DNA of 64,000 bases from an uncultured Bacteroidota bacterium. GTDB lineage: Bacteria; Bacteroidota; Bacteroidia; Flavobacteriales; Flavobacteriaceae. Position 1 is the stretch's first letter. Every line of letters begins with the position of its first letter. The stretch lies in assembly GCA_903838055.1 (NCBI GenBank), contig CAILWV010000006.1, positions 1 to 64,000 of the forward strand. The letters are read 5' to 3'. Below are positions 1 through 9,018 of the stretch, piece after piece. The notes under the pieces are model-generated. The model was not told where the DNA came from and searched no databases. It saw only the letters and a list, made by a program, of their open reading frames with translations. A program made the position numbers and the translations under genes.

Positions 1-224
1 AATTAGGGGTAAAATTGTACAGAAAAAATTATACAAAATAATTGAAAACCCTTATAAAATAAAGGTTTTATGAAATAAAATAAAAAAATTTTGTAAAATA
101 TTACTACTCTATAAATGTATGAAGTGAGTTTTAATCAATATAAAAATAAGCTTATCACTACAACGTTAAAGTTATTTAAACAGGGTATTATTTTAGAAAG
201 TTCTAATTAATATTTTGGAATATT

Positions 225-1781
225 TTACAAAACTGAAGCAATCATCAAAGCACATTTTTCTCCATCTATAGCAGCCGAAATAATTCCACCTGCATATCCG
301 GCACCTTCGCCACATGGATACAATCCTTTTATTTGAACATGTTCTAAAGTATCCTCGTTCCTTGGAATTCGAACTGGCGAAGAGGTTCTACTTTCAGGTG
401 CGTGTAATATAGCTTCGTTGGTCATGTAGCCACGCATTGCTTTTCCGAATTCTAGAAATCCCTCTCGCATAATTTGAGTTAAAAACCCAGGAAATACTTG
501 CCCCATTTCTACAGAAGTGGTACCTGGAACATAAGACGTTTTAGGAATATCATTCGAGATTTTATTTTGAGTAAAATCTACCATGCGCTGTGCGGGAACT
601 TTTTGAGTTTGTCCACCCAAGTTCCAAGCTTTTTGCTCAATTGATTTCTGAAATTCCATGCCTGCCAATGCTCCAAATTTGGCAAATGGTTTAAAATCTT
701 CGAGTTTTAATTCGACTACAATCCCAGAATTAGCGGTGCTTTGATCTCGTTTTGATGGCGACCATCCATTAGTCACTACTTCCCCAGGACTTGTTGCGCA
801 AGGTGCAATTACTCCACCAGGACACATGCAAAAAGAATACATTCCTCGTCCATTAACCTGCTTCACAATTGAATAAGGAGCAGGAGGTAAATTCTCACCC
901 CTAAAATCGCAAGAATATTGAATTTTATCTATCAACTCTTGGGGGTGTTCCGCGCGAACTCCTAATGCAAAAGGTTTCGCTTCTATAAAGATATTCTTTC
1001 TATCAAGCAATTCGAAAATATCTCTAGCGGAATGTCCAGTGGCAAGAATGACTTTATTAGCTGAAATTGATTCTCCTTTTTGGGTAATAATTCCTTTGAT
1101 TTCATTGTTTTTAATTACAAAATCTGTCACTCGTGTTTCAAATACTACTTGCCCTCCGCATTCAATTATTTTTTCTCGAATATCTTGAATAATTTGTGGT
1201 AATTTATTTGTTCCAATATGTGGATGTGCTTCAACCAATATATCTGAAGATGCTCCAAACCCAACTAATAGTTTTAGAATTCTATCTACATCACCTCTTT
1301 TTTTTGAACGAGTATATAACTTTCCATCTGAATAAGTACCTGCCCCACCTTCTCCAAAGCAATAATTAGAATCTTCGTTTACTAAATGATCTACATTAAT
1401 TGCTTTTAAGTCACGACGGCGACCTCGAACATCCTTACCTCTTTCAATAACAATTGGCTTTAAACCCAATTCTATTAATTGCAATGCAGCAAATAATCCA
1501 GCAGGGCCTGCACCAACTACAATAACTTCTTGAGAATTAGTTACATTTTTATACTCAGGAAGTGAAATCTCCGACTTTTGATAAACTTCATCTTTAAAAA
1601 AAACCGATGCCTTGATATTAAACTTCACTGCCTTTTGGCGAGCATCTATTGACCTTTTTAAAACTACCACCTTTTGAATTTCTGCAACCGAAACATGAAA
1701 TAACTTAGCCACATGTTGCATAAGTAAGGATTCATTAGTAGCAATTTCAGGAGCAACTTGGGTTTGTAATTCGCGTGGCAT
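225..1781 (-). CDS. FAD-dependent dehydrogenase (COG2509-like)
   Basis: This is a 518-residue flavoprotein oxidoreductase. A dinucleotide-binding motif GAGPAG lies at residues 90-95, preceded by an N-terminal domain of about 80 residues that is typical of the family. A second FAD-contacting segment with GEGAGYAGGI lies near residue 491. The central CPGGVIAPCATSPGEVV stretch is a hallmark of these uncharacterised 'FAD-dependent dehydrogenases'. The length is usual and there is no signal peptide, so it should be cytosolic. The physiological substrate is unknown. It is transcribed alone: the T9SS gene upstream on the same strand ends in a hairpin terminator, and a TAAGTTTG box (complement at 1795-1802) lies 14 bases before the start codon. 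Confidence 0.85.
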   Translation of the reverse strand: MPRELQTQVAPEIATNESLLMQHVAKLFHVSVAEIQKVVVLKRSIDARQKAVKFNIKASVFFKDEVYQKSEISLPEYKNVTNSQEVIVVGAGPAGLFAALQLIELGLKPIVIERGKDVRGRRRDLKAINVDHLVNEDSNYCFGEGGAGTYSDGKLYTRSKKRGDVDRILKLLVGFGASSDILVEAHPHIGTNKLPQIIQDIREKIIECGGQVVFETRVTDFVIKNNEIKGIITQKGESISANKVILATGHSARDIFELLDRKNIFIEAKPFALGVRAEHPQELIDKIQYSCDFRGENLPPAPYSIVKQVNGRGMYSFCMCPGGVIAPCATSPGEVVTNGWSPSKRDQSTANSGIVVELKLEDFKPFAKFGALAGMEFQKSIEQKAWNLGGQTQKVPAQRMVDFTQNKISNDIPKTSYVPGTTSVEMGQVFPGFLTQIMREGFLEFGKAMRGYMTNEAILHAPESRTSSPVRIPRNEDTLEHVQIKGLYPCGEGAGYAGGIISAAIDGEKCALMIASVL

Positions 1782-1830
1782 AATTGGTTTTTTGCAAACT
1801 TAATTTAATTTCGGGAAAATTGTAACATAA

Positions 1831-1862
1831 AAAAAAGGTTTAGCAGTAACTAAACCTTTTTT
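1831..1862 (-). terminator. Rho-independent terminator after the T9SS gene
   Basis: The inverted repeat AAAAAAGGTTTAG / CTAAACCTTTTTT surrounds a six-base loop and is flanked by A and T runs. It can act in either direction. It lies just after the stop of the gene at 1880-3400, read on the minus strand. Confidence 0.85.
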
Positions 1863-1879
1863 ATCTTTAAAAATTGTGA

Positions 1880-3400
1880 TTATTTTTTTATAAACTTGAA
1901 GTTTTTCACTTGACCGTTTACTTGAATTTTAACAAAATAAAGTCCACTTTGCAAATTAGAAACGGATATAGATTCGATTGTATCAATAGAAGTTTCTTCT
2001 TTTATTAAAGCACCACTAACAGAATAAATAGACACATTAGAAATTATTTCACTAGAAGTATTAGAAATTTGCAAAATATCTACAACTGGATTTGGATATA
2101 ATCTAATTGAGTTTTCTATTGAATTAGTGTTTGTTCCTAAAAGATTAGAAGGGTCTAAATAATCTGGCACTCCATTTCCATTGACATCATCATCAGCAGG
2201 ATTTCCATTACCATTAGAATCTTCATTAAAAGTAAGTATTCCGTCGCCATCATCATCATTATCTAAATAATTAGGTTTTCCGTCGTTATCTGTATCAATT
2301 AATACACTTAAAGCATTTTTATTTGTAAAGAAATACTCGACACTTGTCAAAACTAAATCGCCATCATCATCATTATCTAAATAATTTGGCAAACCATCCA
2401 TATCCGTATCATCGTTAGCAAGATTAGTATCATTACTTGGGTCTTCCGAACCAGTTGCTACGTTATCGTTATCATAATCTACAGCACAATCAATTACTTT
2501 TAACACAACAGATTTTACCATTCCGTTCATCATCGTGTAAATAGTTTGTGGATTTGTCATATTAGTATAAGTTAAACCAGTAATAGGATTTGCTTGAGTT
2601 TGCATATCAGCAAGACTAGAATAAAAAGTCAATCCTGGATTTGCATTTGGAGCTAAAGCAGTTCGAACTACTTGTAAATTAAATTCTTCTATTCCATCAG
2701 AATTTCCATCACATTTCACAAATTGATAATCTCCGGATGTATATCCAGGTCGAGAAAATCTCCATCCTTCATGAAAAGCAGTCCAAGAACCTGTATTTCT
2801 GTTTGGTGCTGCAATACCTAAATTACCTGCAAGATTTATTAAACCAGTTACTGCTTTTCCATTATTCCATGCAGCACAAAGCTGTTTATCAATTAATTGA
2901 ATGTCAATTATACTTTGTGATTCATACAATATCATTTGAAACGTACTATGAGCATTTGAACAACTATATAGTTCATTGTTGTTAAAAACTACTACAAATT
3001 TTCGGTAAGGTGCTGTTCCATAAACCCCATAAGTAATAAATCCTTGTGTATTATTGTTATATAAATCGTGGTAACACCCTAAAATAGCATTTTTAACTGG
3101 GAAATTTACATCGGGAACAGTTTGTGTAAAAAACCATTGCGAAAATTGATTTGCAGAAGTAGTTCTAAAATCGATATAACCGTTGGTGCTCACAACAATT
3201 TGATTGTAACTTACCCCATAAAAATCAAAATTAAAAGGAAGCGAAATAATATTAGAATTAATATCATCTTGAGTTCCCTGAACAGGAAGCGTTGTAGTAT
3301 ATTGCTGATACGGAATAGAAGTCACAGCATAATTAGATTGCCCGTAATTAATTTGACAAAATAAAATAGAAACTAATGCAATAATGTAGTTTTTAATCAT
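1880..3400 (-). CDS. Secreted T9SS cargo with calcium-binding TSP3-like repeats
   Basis: This predicted exported protein has about 506 residues. I place the start at the ATG at 3398-3400, because a signal peptide (MIKNYIIALVSILFCQINYGQ) follows directly; an upstream ATG at 3433 would put 11 odd residues in front of it. The N-terminal half has an all-beta fold with FDFYGVSYNQIVVSTNGYIDF, resembling nidogen-like or lectin-like surface domains. Next come Asp/Asn-rich repeats (DTDMDGLPNYLDNDDDGD and variants), as in thrombospondin type 3 calcium-binding loops. The last 80 residues form a type A T9SS sorting domain (LYPNP near its start, GLYFVKIQVNG, ending FKFIKK). It is probably secreted or attached to the cell surface. 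The ligand is unknown. Confidence 0.85.
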   Translation of the reverse strand: MIKNYIIALVSILFCQINYGQSNYAVTSIPYQQYTTTLPVQGTQDDINSNIISLPFNFDFYGVSYNQIVVSTNGYIDFRTTSANQFSQWFFTQTVPDVNFPVKNAILGCYHDLYNNNTQGFITYGVYGTAPYRKFVVVFNNNELYSCSNAHSTFQMILYESQSIIDIQLIDKQLCAAWNNGKAVTGLINLAGNLGIAAPNRNTGSWTAFHEGWRFSRPGYTSGDYQFVKCDGNSDGIEEFNLQVVRTALAPNANPGLTFYSSLADMQTQANPITGLTYTNMTNPQTIYTMMNGMVKSVVLKVIDCAVDYDNDNVATGSEDPSNDTNLANDDTDMDGLPNYLDNDDDGDLVLTSVEYFFTNKNALSVLIDTDNDGKPNYLDNDDDGDGILTFNEDSNGNGNPADDDVNGNGVPDYLDPSNLLGTNTNSIENSIRLYPNPVVDILQISNTSSEIISNVSIYSVSGALIKEETSIDTIESISVSNLQSGLYFVKIQVNGQVKNFKFIKK

Positions 3401-3485
3401 AATATTTGCTTTTAATTTGTAGTTAATTCGCAAATATATAAATAATAGTTAAAATATTGATTATTAATCTAAAAAGAACTTTTTA

Positions 3486-3722
3486 ATGAAAAAAATAAAA
3501 TTAATTTGGGATTTTAGAGGACCCGATGCTGCAAAAATTGCCGAACACCACGAAATTCATTTGAAAGAATATATTAATCTAGAAAAAATTTCTTTGAATA
3601 TTACGGGCAATGAAATAATAAACGAACTTTATGCAATTGCATTTATGGTAGTTGCGCAAGAAAATATGATTGCTGTAAGAGATGCATTAAAACCGCATCG
3701 TGGGGAGTTATATATAGAGTGA
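3486..3722 (+). CDS. Small conserved hypothetical protein
   Basis: This is a 78-residue protein with no signal peptide, no membrane segment and no motif that I can assign. It begins MKKIKLIWDFRGPDAAKIAEHH and contains several His residues in its first third. It is divergent from the T9SS gene and convergent with recQ, with a shared hairpin terminator just after its stop. Its length and codon use match its neighbours, and the short AT-rich leader suits a flavobacterial gene. I think it is real, but its function cannot be inferred. Confidence 0.7.
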   Translation: MKKIKLIWDFRGPDAAKIAEHHEIHLKEYINLEKISLNITGNEIINELYAIAFMVVAQENMIAVRDALKPHRGELYIE

Positions 3723-3738
3723 AATTCAAAATCAAAAA

Positions 3739-3764
3739 AAATCCAAATTCTTCAATTTGGATTT
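3739..3764. terminator. Bidirectional terminator between the 78-residue gene and recQ
   Basis: An 11-base perfect stem AAATCCAAATT / AATTTGGATTT encloses a CTTC loop. It lies between two convergent genes, with A and T runs on either side. Confidence 0.85.
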
Positions 3765-3771
3765 TTCTATT

Positions 3772-5967
3772 TTAATTTGCTACTTCACTAATGAATTTTA
3801 TTCGCATTAATCTTAATTCTTCAATGTCGTATTCACCATCAAATTCTTTAAGTGCTGCTTCTATATTATCAGATTCAGATTCCATGAAATACTCGTGAAT
3901 TTCCTCTTGCTGGTCTTCATCAAGAAGTTCATCTATCCAATATTTAATATTTAATTTCGTTCCAGAGTTAACAATTTGCTCCATTTCTTTTAATAAATCA
4001 TCCATTTTTAACCCTTTTGCAGAAGCAATATCTTCAAGAGAAAGTTTTCGATCAATATTTTGAATAATATATAATTTATTAATTGAATTTGCGCCAGTAG
4101 ATTTAACTACCAAATCGTCAGGTCTAATAATATCATTATCCTCAACATATCTGTTTATTAATTCAATAAATTCTTTTCCGTATTTTTTAGCTTTGCCTTC
4201 ACCTACTCCATGAATATTTATTAATTCATTCATGCTAATAGGATATTTCAACGCCATATCCTCTAAAGATGGATCTTGAAAAACCACAAACGGAGGAACT
4301 CCTATTTTTTTTGCTACTTTTTTTCTTAAATCACGTAACATAGTCATCAATACCTCATCTGCAGTACCTGAAGATTTAGCTGCAGTTACTATAGCATCAT
4401 CTTCTGCTTCATTGTATTCGTGATCTTCGGACATCATGAAAGAAGTTGGTTTTTCAATAAAAGCGTGTCCTTTATCGGAAACCTTAATAATACCATAGGT
4501 TTCAATGTCTTTTGTAAGCATTCCGTCTACTAATACTTGCCTAATAAGAGCCATCCAATAGCGCTCTTCCTGATCTTTTCCACATCCGAAAAAGGTTTGA
4601 GAATCTGTTCTATGTGCTTTTATTGTGGCATTAACCCTTCCAATTAAAGTATATACTGCCTCTTTAGATTTGTATAAATATTTAGTATCGCGAACAACTT
4701 CTAGAAGTTTCTTGACATTATTTTGGGCTTCAACTTTAACTTTAGGATTACGAACATTGTCATCCATATCTGCTCCTTCTCCATTTTCACCATCAAATTC
4801 TTCTCCGAAATAATGTAATAAAAATTTACGTCTAGACATAGAAGTCTCGGCATAAGCAACAACTTCTTGAAGTAGTGCAAAACCAATTTCTTGTTCAGCA
4901 ACAGGTTTTCCCGACATGAATTTTTCTAATTTTTCAACATCTTTATAGGAATAATAAGCCAAACAATGACCTTCACCACCATCACGACCAGCACGACCCG
5001 TTTCTTGGTAATAACTTTCTAATGACTTTGGAATATCATGGTGAATAACGAAACGAACATCGGGTTTGTCAATTCCCATTCCGAATGCTATGGTAGCAAC
5101 CACCACATCTACATCTTCCATAAGGAACATGTCTTGGTGTTTAGCACGTGTTTTTGCATCTAAACCAGCATGATAAGGCACAGCACTTACACCATTAACT
5201 TGTAGCACTTCGGCTATAGCTTCTACTTTTTTACGGCTTAGGCAATAAATAATTCCTGATTTACCTTTATGTTGTTTAATAAATCGGATAATATCCGACT
5301 CAATATTTTTAGTTTTAGTACGTACTTCGTAGTATAAATTAGGTCTATTAAAAGATGCTTTAAAAGTATTAGCATCTGACATATCTAAGTTTTTCAGAAT
5401 ATCTTCTTGAACTTTTGGAGTTGCGGTGGCGGTTAAACCAATTACGGGAACGTCTCCTAAATGTTTAATTATTGTTCTTAAATTTCTATATTCTGGTCGG
5501 AAATCATGTCCCCACTCCGATATACAGTGAGCTTCATCAATTGCAATAAAAGAAATTGGAACTGATTTTAAGAACTCTATATATTCTTCTTTAGTTAATG
5601 ATTCTGGCGCTACATATAATAATTTAGTGATTCCAGAAGTAATATCTTTTTTCACCTGATTTATTTCAGTTTTAGTCAAAGATGAATTTAAAACATGAGC
5701 AATTCCATCATTAGTGGATACACTTCTAATAGCATCTACTTGATTTTTCATCAAAGCAATTAAAGGAGAAACTACAATTGCTGTTCCTTCTTGAATTAAT
5801 GCAGGTAATTGGTAACACAATGATTTTCCGCCTCCAGTAGGCATAATTACAAAAGTATTTTTTTGGGCAACAATACTTTTGATCACCTGTTCTTGCAATC
5901 CTTTAAATTGATTAAAACCAAAATATTTTTTTAATTCTTTGTGTAGGTCAATTAGATTTGAATTCAT
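3772..5967 (-). CDS. recQ: ATP-dependent DNA helicase RecQ
   Basis: This 731-residue 3'-5' DNA helicase acts in recombination and fork repair. Walker A is TGGGKS (44-49), the DEAH box is at 144-147 and motif VI is QETGRAGRDG (321-330). A winged-helix region follows, then an HRDC domain near 535-610 and an extra C-terminal helical domain of about 110 residues. In the RecQ-C region the segment after motif VI keeps SRRKFLLHYFGEEF (378-391), but the four cysteines that bind zinc in E. coli RecQ are absent (376-410). Convergent with the upstream 78-residue gene and divergent from kpsF. Confidence 0.96.
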   Translation of the reverse strand: MNSNLIDLHKELKKYFGFNQFKGLQEQVIKSIVAQKNTFVIMPTGGGKSLCYQLPALIQEGTAIVVSPLIALMKNQVDAIRSVSTNDGIAHVLNSSLTKTEINQVKKDITSGITKLLYVAPESLTKEEYIEFLKSVPISFIAIDEAHCISEWGHDFRPEYRNLRTIIKHLGDVPVIGLTATATPKVQEDILKNLDMSDANTFKASFNRPNLYYEVRTKTKNIESDIIRFIKQHKGKSGIIYCLSRKKVEAIAEVLQVNGVSAVPYHAGLDAKTRAKHQDMFLMEDVDVVVATIAFGMGIDKPDVRFVIHHDIPKSLESYYQETGRAGRDGGEGHCLAYYSYKDVEKLEKFMSGKPVAEQEIGFALLQEVVAYAETSMSRRKFLLHYFGEEFDGENGEGADMDDNVRNPKVKVEAQNNVKKLLEVVRDTKYLYKSKEAVYTLIGRVNATIKAHRTDSQTFFGCGKDQEERYWMALIRQVLVDGMLTKDIETYGIIKVSDKGHAFIEKPTSFMMSEDHEYNEAEDDAIVTAAKSSGTADEVLMTMLRDLRKKVAKKIGVPPFVVFQDPSLEDMALKYPISMNELINIHGVGEGKAKKYGKEFIELINRYVEDNDIIRPDDLVVKSTGANSINKLYIIQNIDRKLSLEDIASAKGLKMDDLLKEMEQIVNSGTKLNIKYWIDELLDEDQQEEIHEYFMESESDNIEAALKEFDGEYDIEELRLMRIKFISEVAN

Positions 5968-5990
5968 TATTACTTAATAGTATTTTTACA

Positions 5991-5998
5991 TAAATTTG
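5991..5998 (+). promoter_or_regulatory. Candidate -7 box upstream of kpsF
   Basis: TAAATTTG matches the flavobacterial TAnnTTTG element and lies 56 bases before the kpsF start. I see no good TTG box at the expected distance upstream. Confidence 0.4.
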
Positions 5999-6053
5999 CA
6001 AGGTTAAATATACAAATTTCTTTTATTCATACAAACTTTATAACAAATCTATT

Positions 6054-7019
6054 TTGATTACTAAAGAAAACATCCTTGCATCGGCCAAAAAGACAATTCT
6101 CTCGGAGAGCCAATCTATAGCAAAACTATCTGATTACCTAGATGATAACTTTTATGAAGCGGTAACTATGATCTATAATTTAAAAGGTCGTTTAGTAATT
6201 ACCGGAATCGGAAAAAGCGCAATAATAGCCCAAAAAATCGTTGCTACTTTAAATTCAACTGGTACTCCTGCCCTATTTCTTCATGCATCCGAAGCGATTC
6301 ATGGTGATTTAGGTATGATTCAGGAAGGAGATGGTGTAATTTGCATTTCTAAAAGTGGAAATAGTCCTGAAATTAAAGTTTTGGTTCCGTTATTAAAAAG
6401 ATTCGGAAATAAACTTATAGCAATTACTGGCAATAGCACTTCCTTTTTAGGAAAAGAAGCGCACTATACCTTAAATACATTTGTTGATGCAGAGGCTTGT
6501 CCTAATAATTTGGCACCAACCAACAGTACCACAACACAGCTTGTAATGGGCGATGCTCTAGCGGTTTGTTTAATGGAAATGAAATCGTTTACATCTGAAG
6601 ATTTTGCAAAATACCACCCTGGAGGAGCTTTAGGTAAAAAATTATTACTTCGTGTAATAGACCTTTTAGATGCTTCTAAAAAACCAATGGTAAATCCAAA
6701 TTCAAGTGTTAAAGATGTAATCGTTGAGATTTCTGAAAAACGATTAGGAGTAGCTGCAGTCATTGAAAAAAATATTGTTGTAGGAATAATAACCGATGGC
6801 GACATTAGGAGAATGCTAAACAAAACCGAAACTATTGCGGGTTTAACTGCTAATGACATCATGACTGTTAATCCAAAAACCATCAAATCTTCTGATATGG
6901 TGGTAGACGCACTTAATACAATGGAAGATTTTGCAATAACCCAATTAGTTGTAGTGGATAATGGCGAATATAAAGGGGTGATTCATTTACACGACATATT
7001 AAAAGAAGGAATTGTATAA
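6054..7019 (+). CDS. kpsF: D-arabinose 5-phosphate isomerase, KpsF/GutQ family
   Basis: The enzyme interconverts ribulose 5-phosphate and arabinose 5-phosphate, the first step towards Kdo of lipopolysaccharide. It has 321 residues. An N-terminal SIS sugar-isomerase domain (about 35-165; GIGKSA, then SKSGNS) is followed by two CBS domains (about 205-321), the standard KdsD/KpsF arrangement. The start is TTG at 6054: no ATG is in frame nearby, and family homology begins at ITKENIL. The stop overlaps the tatC start (TAATG), so the two are translationally coupled. lptB, another envelope gene, follows shortly downstream. The name kpsF rather than kdsD is a family convention. Confidence 0.92.
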   Translation: MITKENILASAKKTILSESQSIAKLSDYLDDNFYEAVTMIYNLKGRLVITGIGKSAIIAQKIVATLNSTGTPALFLHASEAIHGDLGMIQEGDGVICISKSGNSPEIKVLVPLLKRFGNKLIAITGNSTSFLGKEAHYTLNTFVDAEACPNNLAPTNSTTTQLVMGDALAVCLMEMKSFTSEDFAKYHPGGALGKKLLLRVIDLLDASKKPMVNPNSSVKDVIVEISEKRLGVAAVIEKNIVVGIITDGDIRRMLNKTETIAGLTANDIMTVNPKTIKSSDMVVDALNTMEDFAITQLVVVDNGEYKGVIHLHDILKEGIV

Positions 7020-7834
7020 TGGCAAAGAAAGAAAGTAAAGAAATGTCTTTCATGGACCATCTAGAAGATTTAAGATGGTTATTAGTTCGAAGTACCCTAG
7101 TAGTTATCGGAATTGCTGGCGCTTGTTATTTCATTGATGATTTTATTTTTGATACTATAATTTTTGGTCCTAAGGATCCAAGCTTTATTACGTATCGCTT
7201 TTTTTGTGAAGTAACACACTACTTTGGTGTTGACGGAACCTATGCATGTGCTCAAGAATTTAATTTCAAAATTCAAAATCAAGAAGTAAGCGGACAATTC
7301 TCAATGTATTTATGGACCTTAATGACCGCCGGGTTTATTATTGGATTTCCATATATATTGTGGGAAATATGGAAGTTTATAAGCCCTGCTCTTTATGAAA
7401 AAGAACGTAAAATGGCAGGAAGTTTCATAATTGTTTCCTCCTTATTATTTTTTATTGGAGTCCTTTTTGGATATTATGTGGTAGCACCATTATCGATAAA
7501 CTTTTTCGCGACCTTTAATGTCAGCAAGCAAGTCGTGAATCTTTTTACAATCGACTCCTATGTATCGATGATAAAAATGTCAATAATTGCTAGTGGAATA
7601 GTCTTTGAAATGCCAATAATTGTATATTTCCTAGCCAAATTAGGATTGGTAACTCCTGAATTTTTAAGAAAATACCGAAGAGTTGCAATAATCATCATTT
7701 TAATATTAGCAGCAATAGTTACCCCACCCGATATTCCAAGCCAGGTAATAGTATCTATTCCGATATTAATATTATACGAGGTTAGTATTTTGATTGCTGC
7801 AGTAGTAGCAAAAAAATCGGAAACCATTGAATAA
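7019..7834 (+). CDS. tatC: Sec-independent translocase subunit TatC
   Basis: TatC is the multi-spanning membrane receptor that recognises twin-arginine signal peptides. This copy has 271 residues. The N-terminus FMDHLEDLRWLLVRS is the conserved TatC start. The signature around PYILWEIWKFISPALYEKERK leads into the later membrane spans. The first periplasmic loop is enlarged (about residues 45-95, with two Cys), as is common in Bacteroidota. It overlaps kpsF by one base. No tatA is in the window. Confidence 0.95.
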   Translation: MAKKESKEMSFMDHLEDLRWLLVRSTLVVIGIAGACYFIDDFIFDTIIFGPKDPSFITYRFFCEVTHYFGVDGTYACAQEFNFKIQNQEVSGQFSMYLWTLMTAGFIIGFPYILWEIWKFISPALYEKERKMAGSFIIVSSLLFFIGVLFGYYVVAPLSINFFATFNVSKQVVNLFTIDSYVSMIKMSIIASGIVFEMPIIVYFLAKLGLVTPEFLRKYRRVAIIIILILAAIVTPPDIPSQVIVSIPILILYEVSILIAAVVAKKSETIE

Positions 7835-7939
7835 TAAGATTATTACGGCTGCAAAATTTAGATGTAGATTACAGCAACTAAATAATTGTTAAATATAAAG
7901 TAGTTAAAAACGATTATTTGTTTATTTGTAAAAGTTTAA

Positions 7940-7978
7940 ACTTAGAACCTGAGTAACTCAGAACCTTAGAACCTAAAA
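7940..7978. repeat. Degenerate AGAACCT microrepeats before lptB
   Basis: Three AGAACCT units and an inverted CTGAG / CTCAG pair lie within about 35 bases directly ahead of the lptB ATG. Similar short AC/CT-rich strings occur near 45490-45520. Confidence 0.5.
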
Positions 7979-8719
7979 ATGAAATTAAGAGCTGAAAATT
8001 TAATAAAAATCTACAAAGGTAGAAGCGTTGTAAAAGGGATTTCTGTAGAAGTTAACCAAGGAGAAATTGTAGGACTATTAGGACCAAATGGAGCAGGAAA
8101 AACAACTTCTTTTTATATGATTGTAGGTTTGGTGAAACCAAATTCTGGTCATATATATCTTGACAATACAGACATTACTGAGTATCCAATGTACAAACGT
8201 GCTCAAAACGGGATTGGCTATTTGGCACAAGAAGCTTCTGTATTTAGAAAATTGAGTATAGAAGATAATATTTTAAGCGTTTTACAACTAACCAAACTAT
8301 CTAAAGAAGAGCAGATTGCTAAAATGGAAAGTTTGATTGCCGAATTTAGTTTGGAGCATATTCGTACCAACCGTGGCGATTTACTTTCAGGGGGAGAACG
8401 AAGACGAACTGAAATTGCTCGTTGTTTAGCAACCGATCCAAAATTTATCTTATTAGACGAGCCTTTTGCAGGAGTTGACCCTGTTGCTGTTGAAGATATT
8501 CAACGAATTGTAGCCCAACTAAAAAACAAAAATATTGGCATCTTAATCACTGACCACAACGTACAAGAAACTTTGGCTATTACCGATAAAACATATTTAA
8601 TGTTTGAAGGTGGTATCCTTAAAGCTGGAATTCCAGAAGAATTAGCAGCAGATGAAATGGTACGAAAAGTATATTTAGGGCAAAATTTTGAATTACGTAA
8701 AAAGAAATTAGAATTCTAA
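7979..8719 (+). CDS. lptB: LPS export ABC transporter ATPase LptB
   Basis: LptB powers lipopolysaccharide extraction from the inner membrane together with LptF/LptG. The protein has 246 residues. Walker A is GPNGAGKTT (35-43), the Q-loop lies at YLAQEASVFRKL, the signature is LLSGGERRRTEIARCLA, and Walker B is FILLDEPFAGVDP. The Q-loop sequence and the C-terminal YLGQNFEL are typical of LptB rather than other ABC ATPases. It is separated from tatC by 144 bases, so it may have its own promoter. The small gene at 8722 follows after two bases and is probably cotranscribed. Confidence 0.95.
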   Translation: MKLRAENLIKIYKGRSVVKGISVEVNQGEIVGLLGPNGAGKTTSFYMIVGLVKPNSGHIYLDNTDITEYPMYKRAQNGIGYLAQEASVFRKLSIEDNILSVLQLTKLSKEEQIAKMESLIAEFSLEHIRTNRGDLLSGGERRRTEIARCLATDPKFILLDEPFAGVDPVAVEDIQRIVAQLKNKNIGILITDHNVQETLAITDKTYLMFEGGILKAGIPEELAADEMVRKVYLGQNFELRKKKLEF

Positions 8720-8721
8720 TC

Positions 8722-8946
8722 ATGGAAAAACCTTCTAAAGAAACTCTAGAAAAATGGAAAAATGACGACAAATATTGGATTTGGGGTTGTATTTATTATA
8801 ATCCAGAAGACAAACGTATTTTACCTCCTAAAAGACTTTCGTGGATGGGATGGACAGTAAATTTCGCAAATAAAATCTCTCTTTTAGTGTTCGTTGCTAT
8901 AATGGCTATTTCAATTGCATTAATTGTATTATTACCCAATCAATAA
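8722..8946 (+). CDS. Small membrane protein, DUF5808-like
   Basis: This 74-residue protein follows lptB by two bases. A soluble N-terminal part contains YYNPEDKRILPPKRLSWMGWTVNFAN, a pattern I recall from DUF5808 proteins. One hydrophobic helix (about 50-70) then ends the chain. It likely sits in the inner membrane. Sharing an operon with lptB hints at an envelope role, but this is inference from position only. Confidence 0.75.
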   Translation: MEKPSKETLEKWKNDDKYWIWGCIYYNPEDKRILPPKRLSWMGWTVNFANKISLLVFVAIMAISIALIVLLPNQ

Positions 8947-8965
8947 TACTAATTGTAATAAAAAA

Positions 8966-8993
8966 AATCCGCTTTGCTTTCACAAAACGGATT
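8966..8993. terminator. Bidirectional terminator between the lptB operon and lpdA
   Basis: A stem AATCCGCTTTG / CAAAACGGATT with one unpaired position each side and a six-base loop. It is flanked by an A run and T-rich sequence, between convergent genes. Confidence 0.75.
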
Positions 8994-9018
8994 ATTCTAT
9001 TTTTTTATTTTCTTAATA

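Noticed and set aside
1..224. AT-rich stretch at the left edge
   Set aside because: I find no gene, hairpin terminator or origin-type repeat that I can support.
6464..6886. Open frame of 140 codons opposite kpsF
   Set aside because: It is fully antisense to a conserved enzyme, has no recognisable motif and follows the codon-phase pattern of its host.
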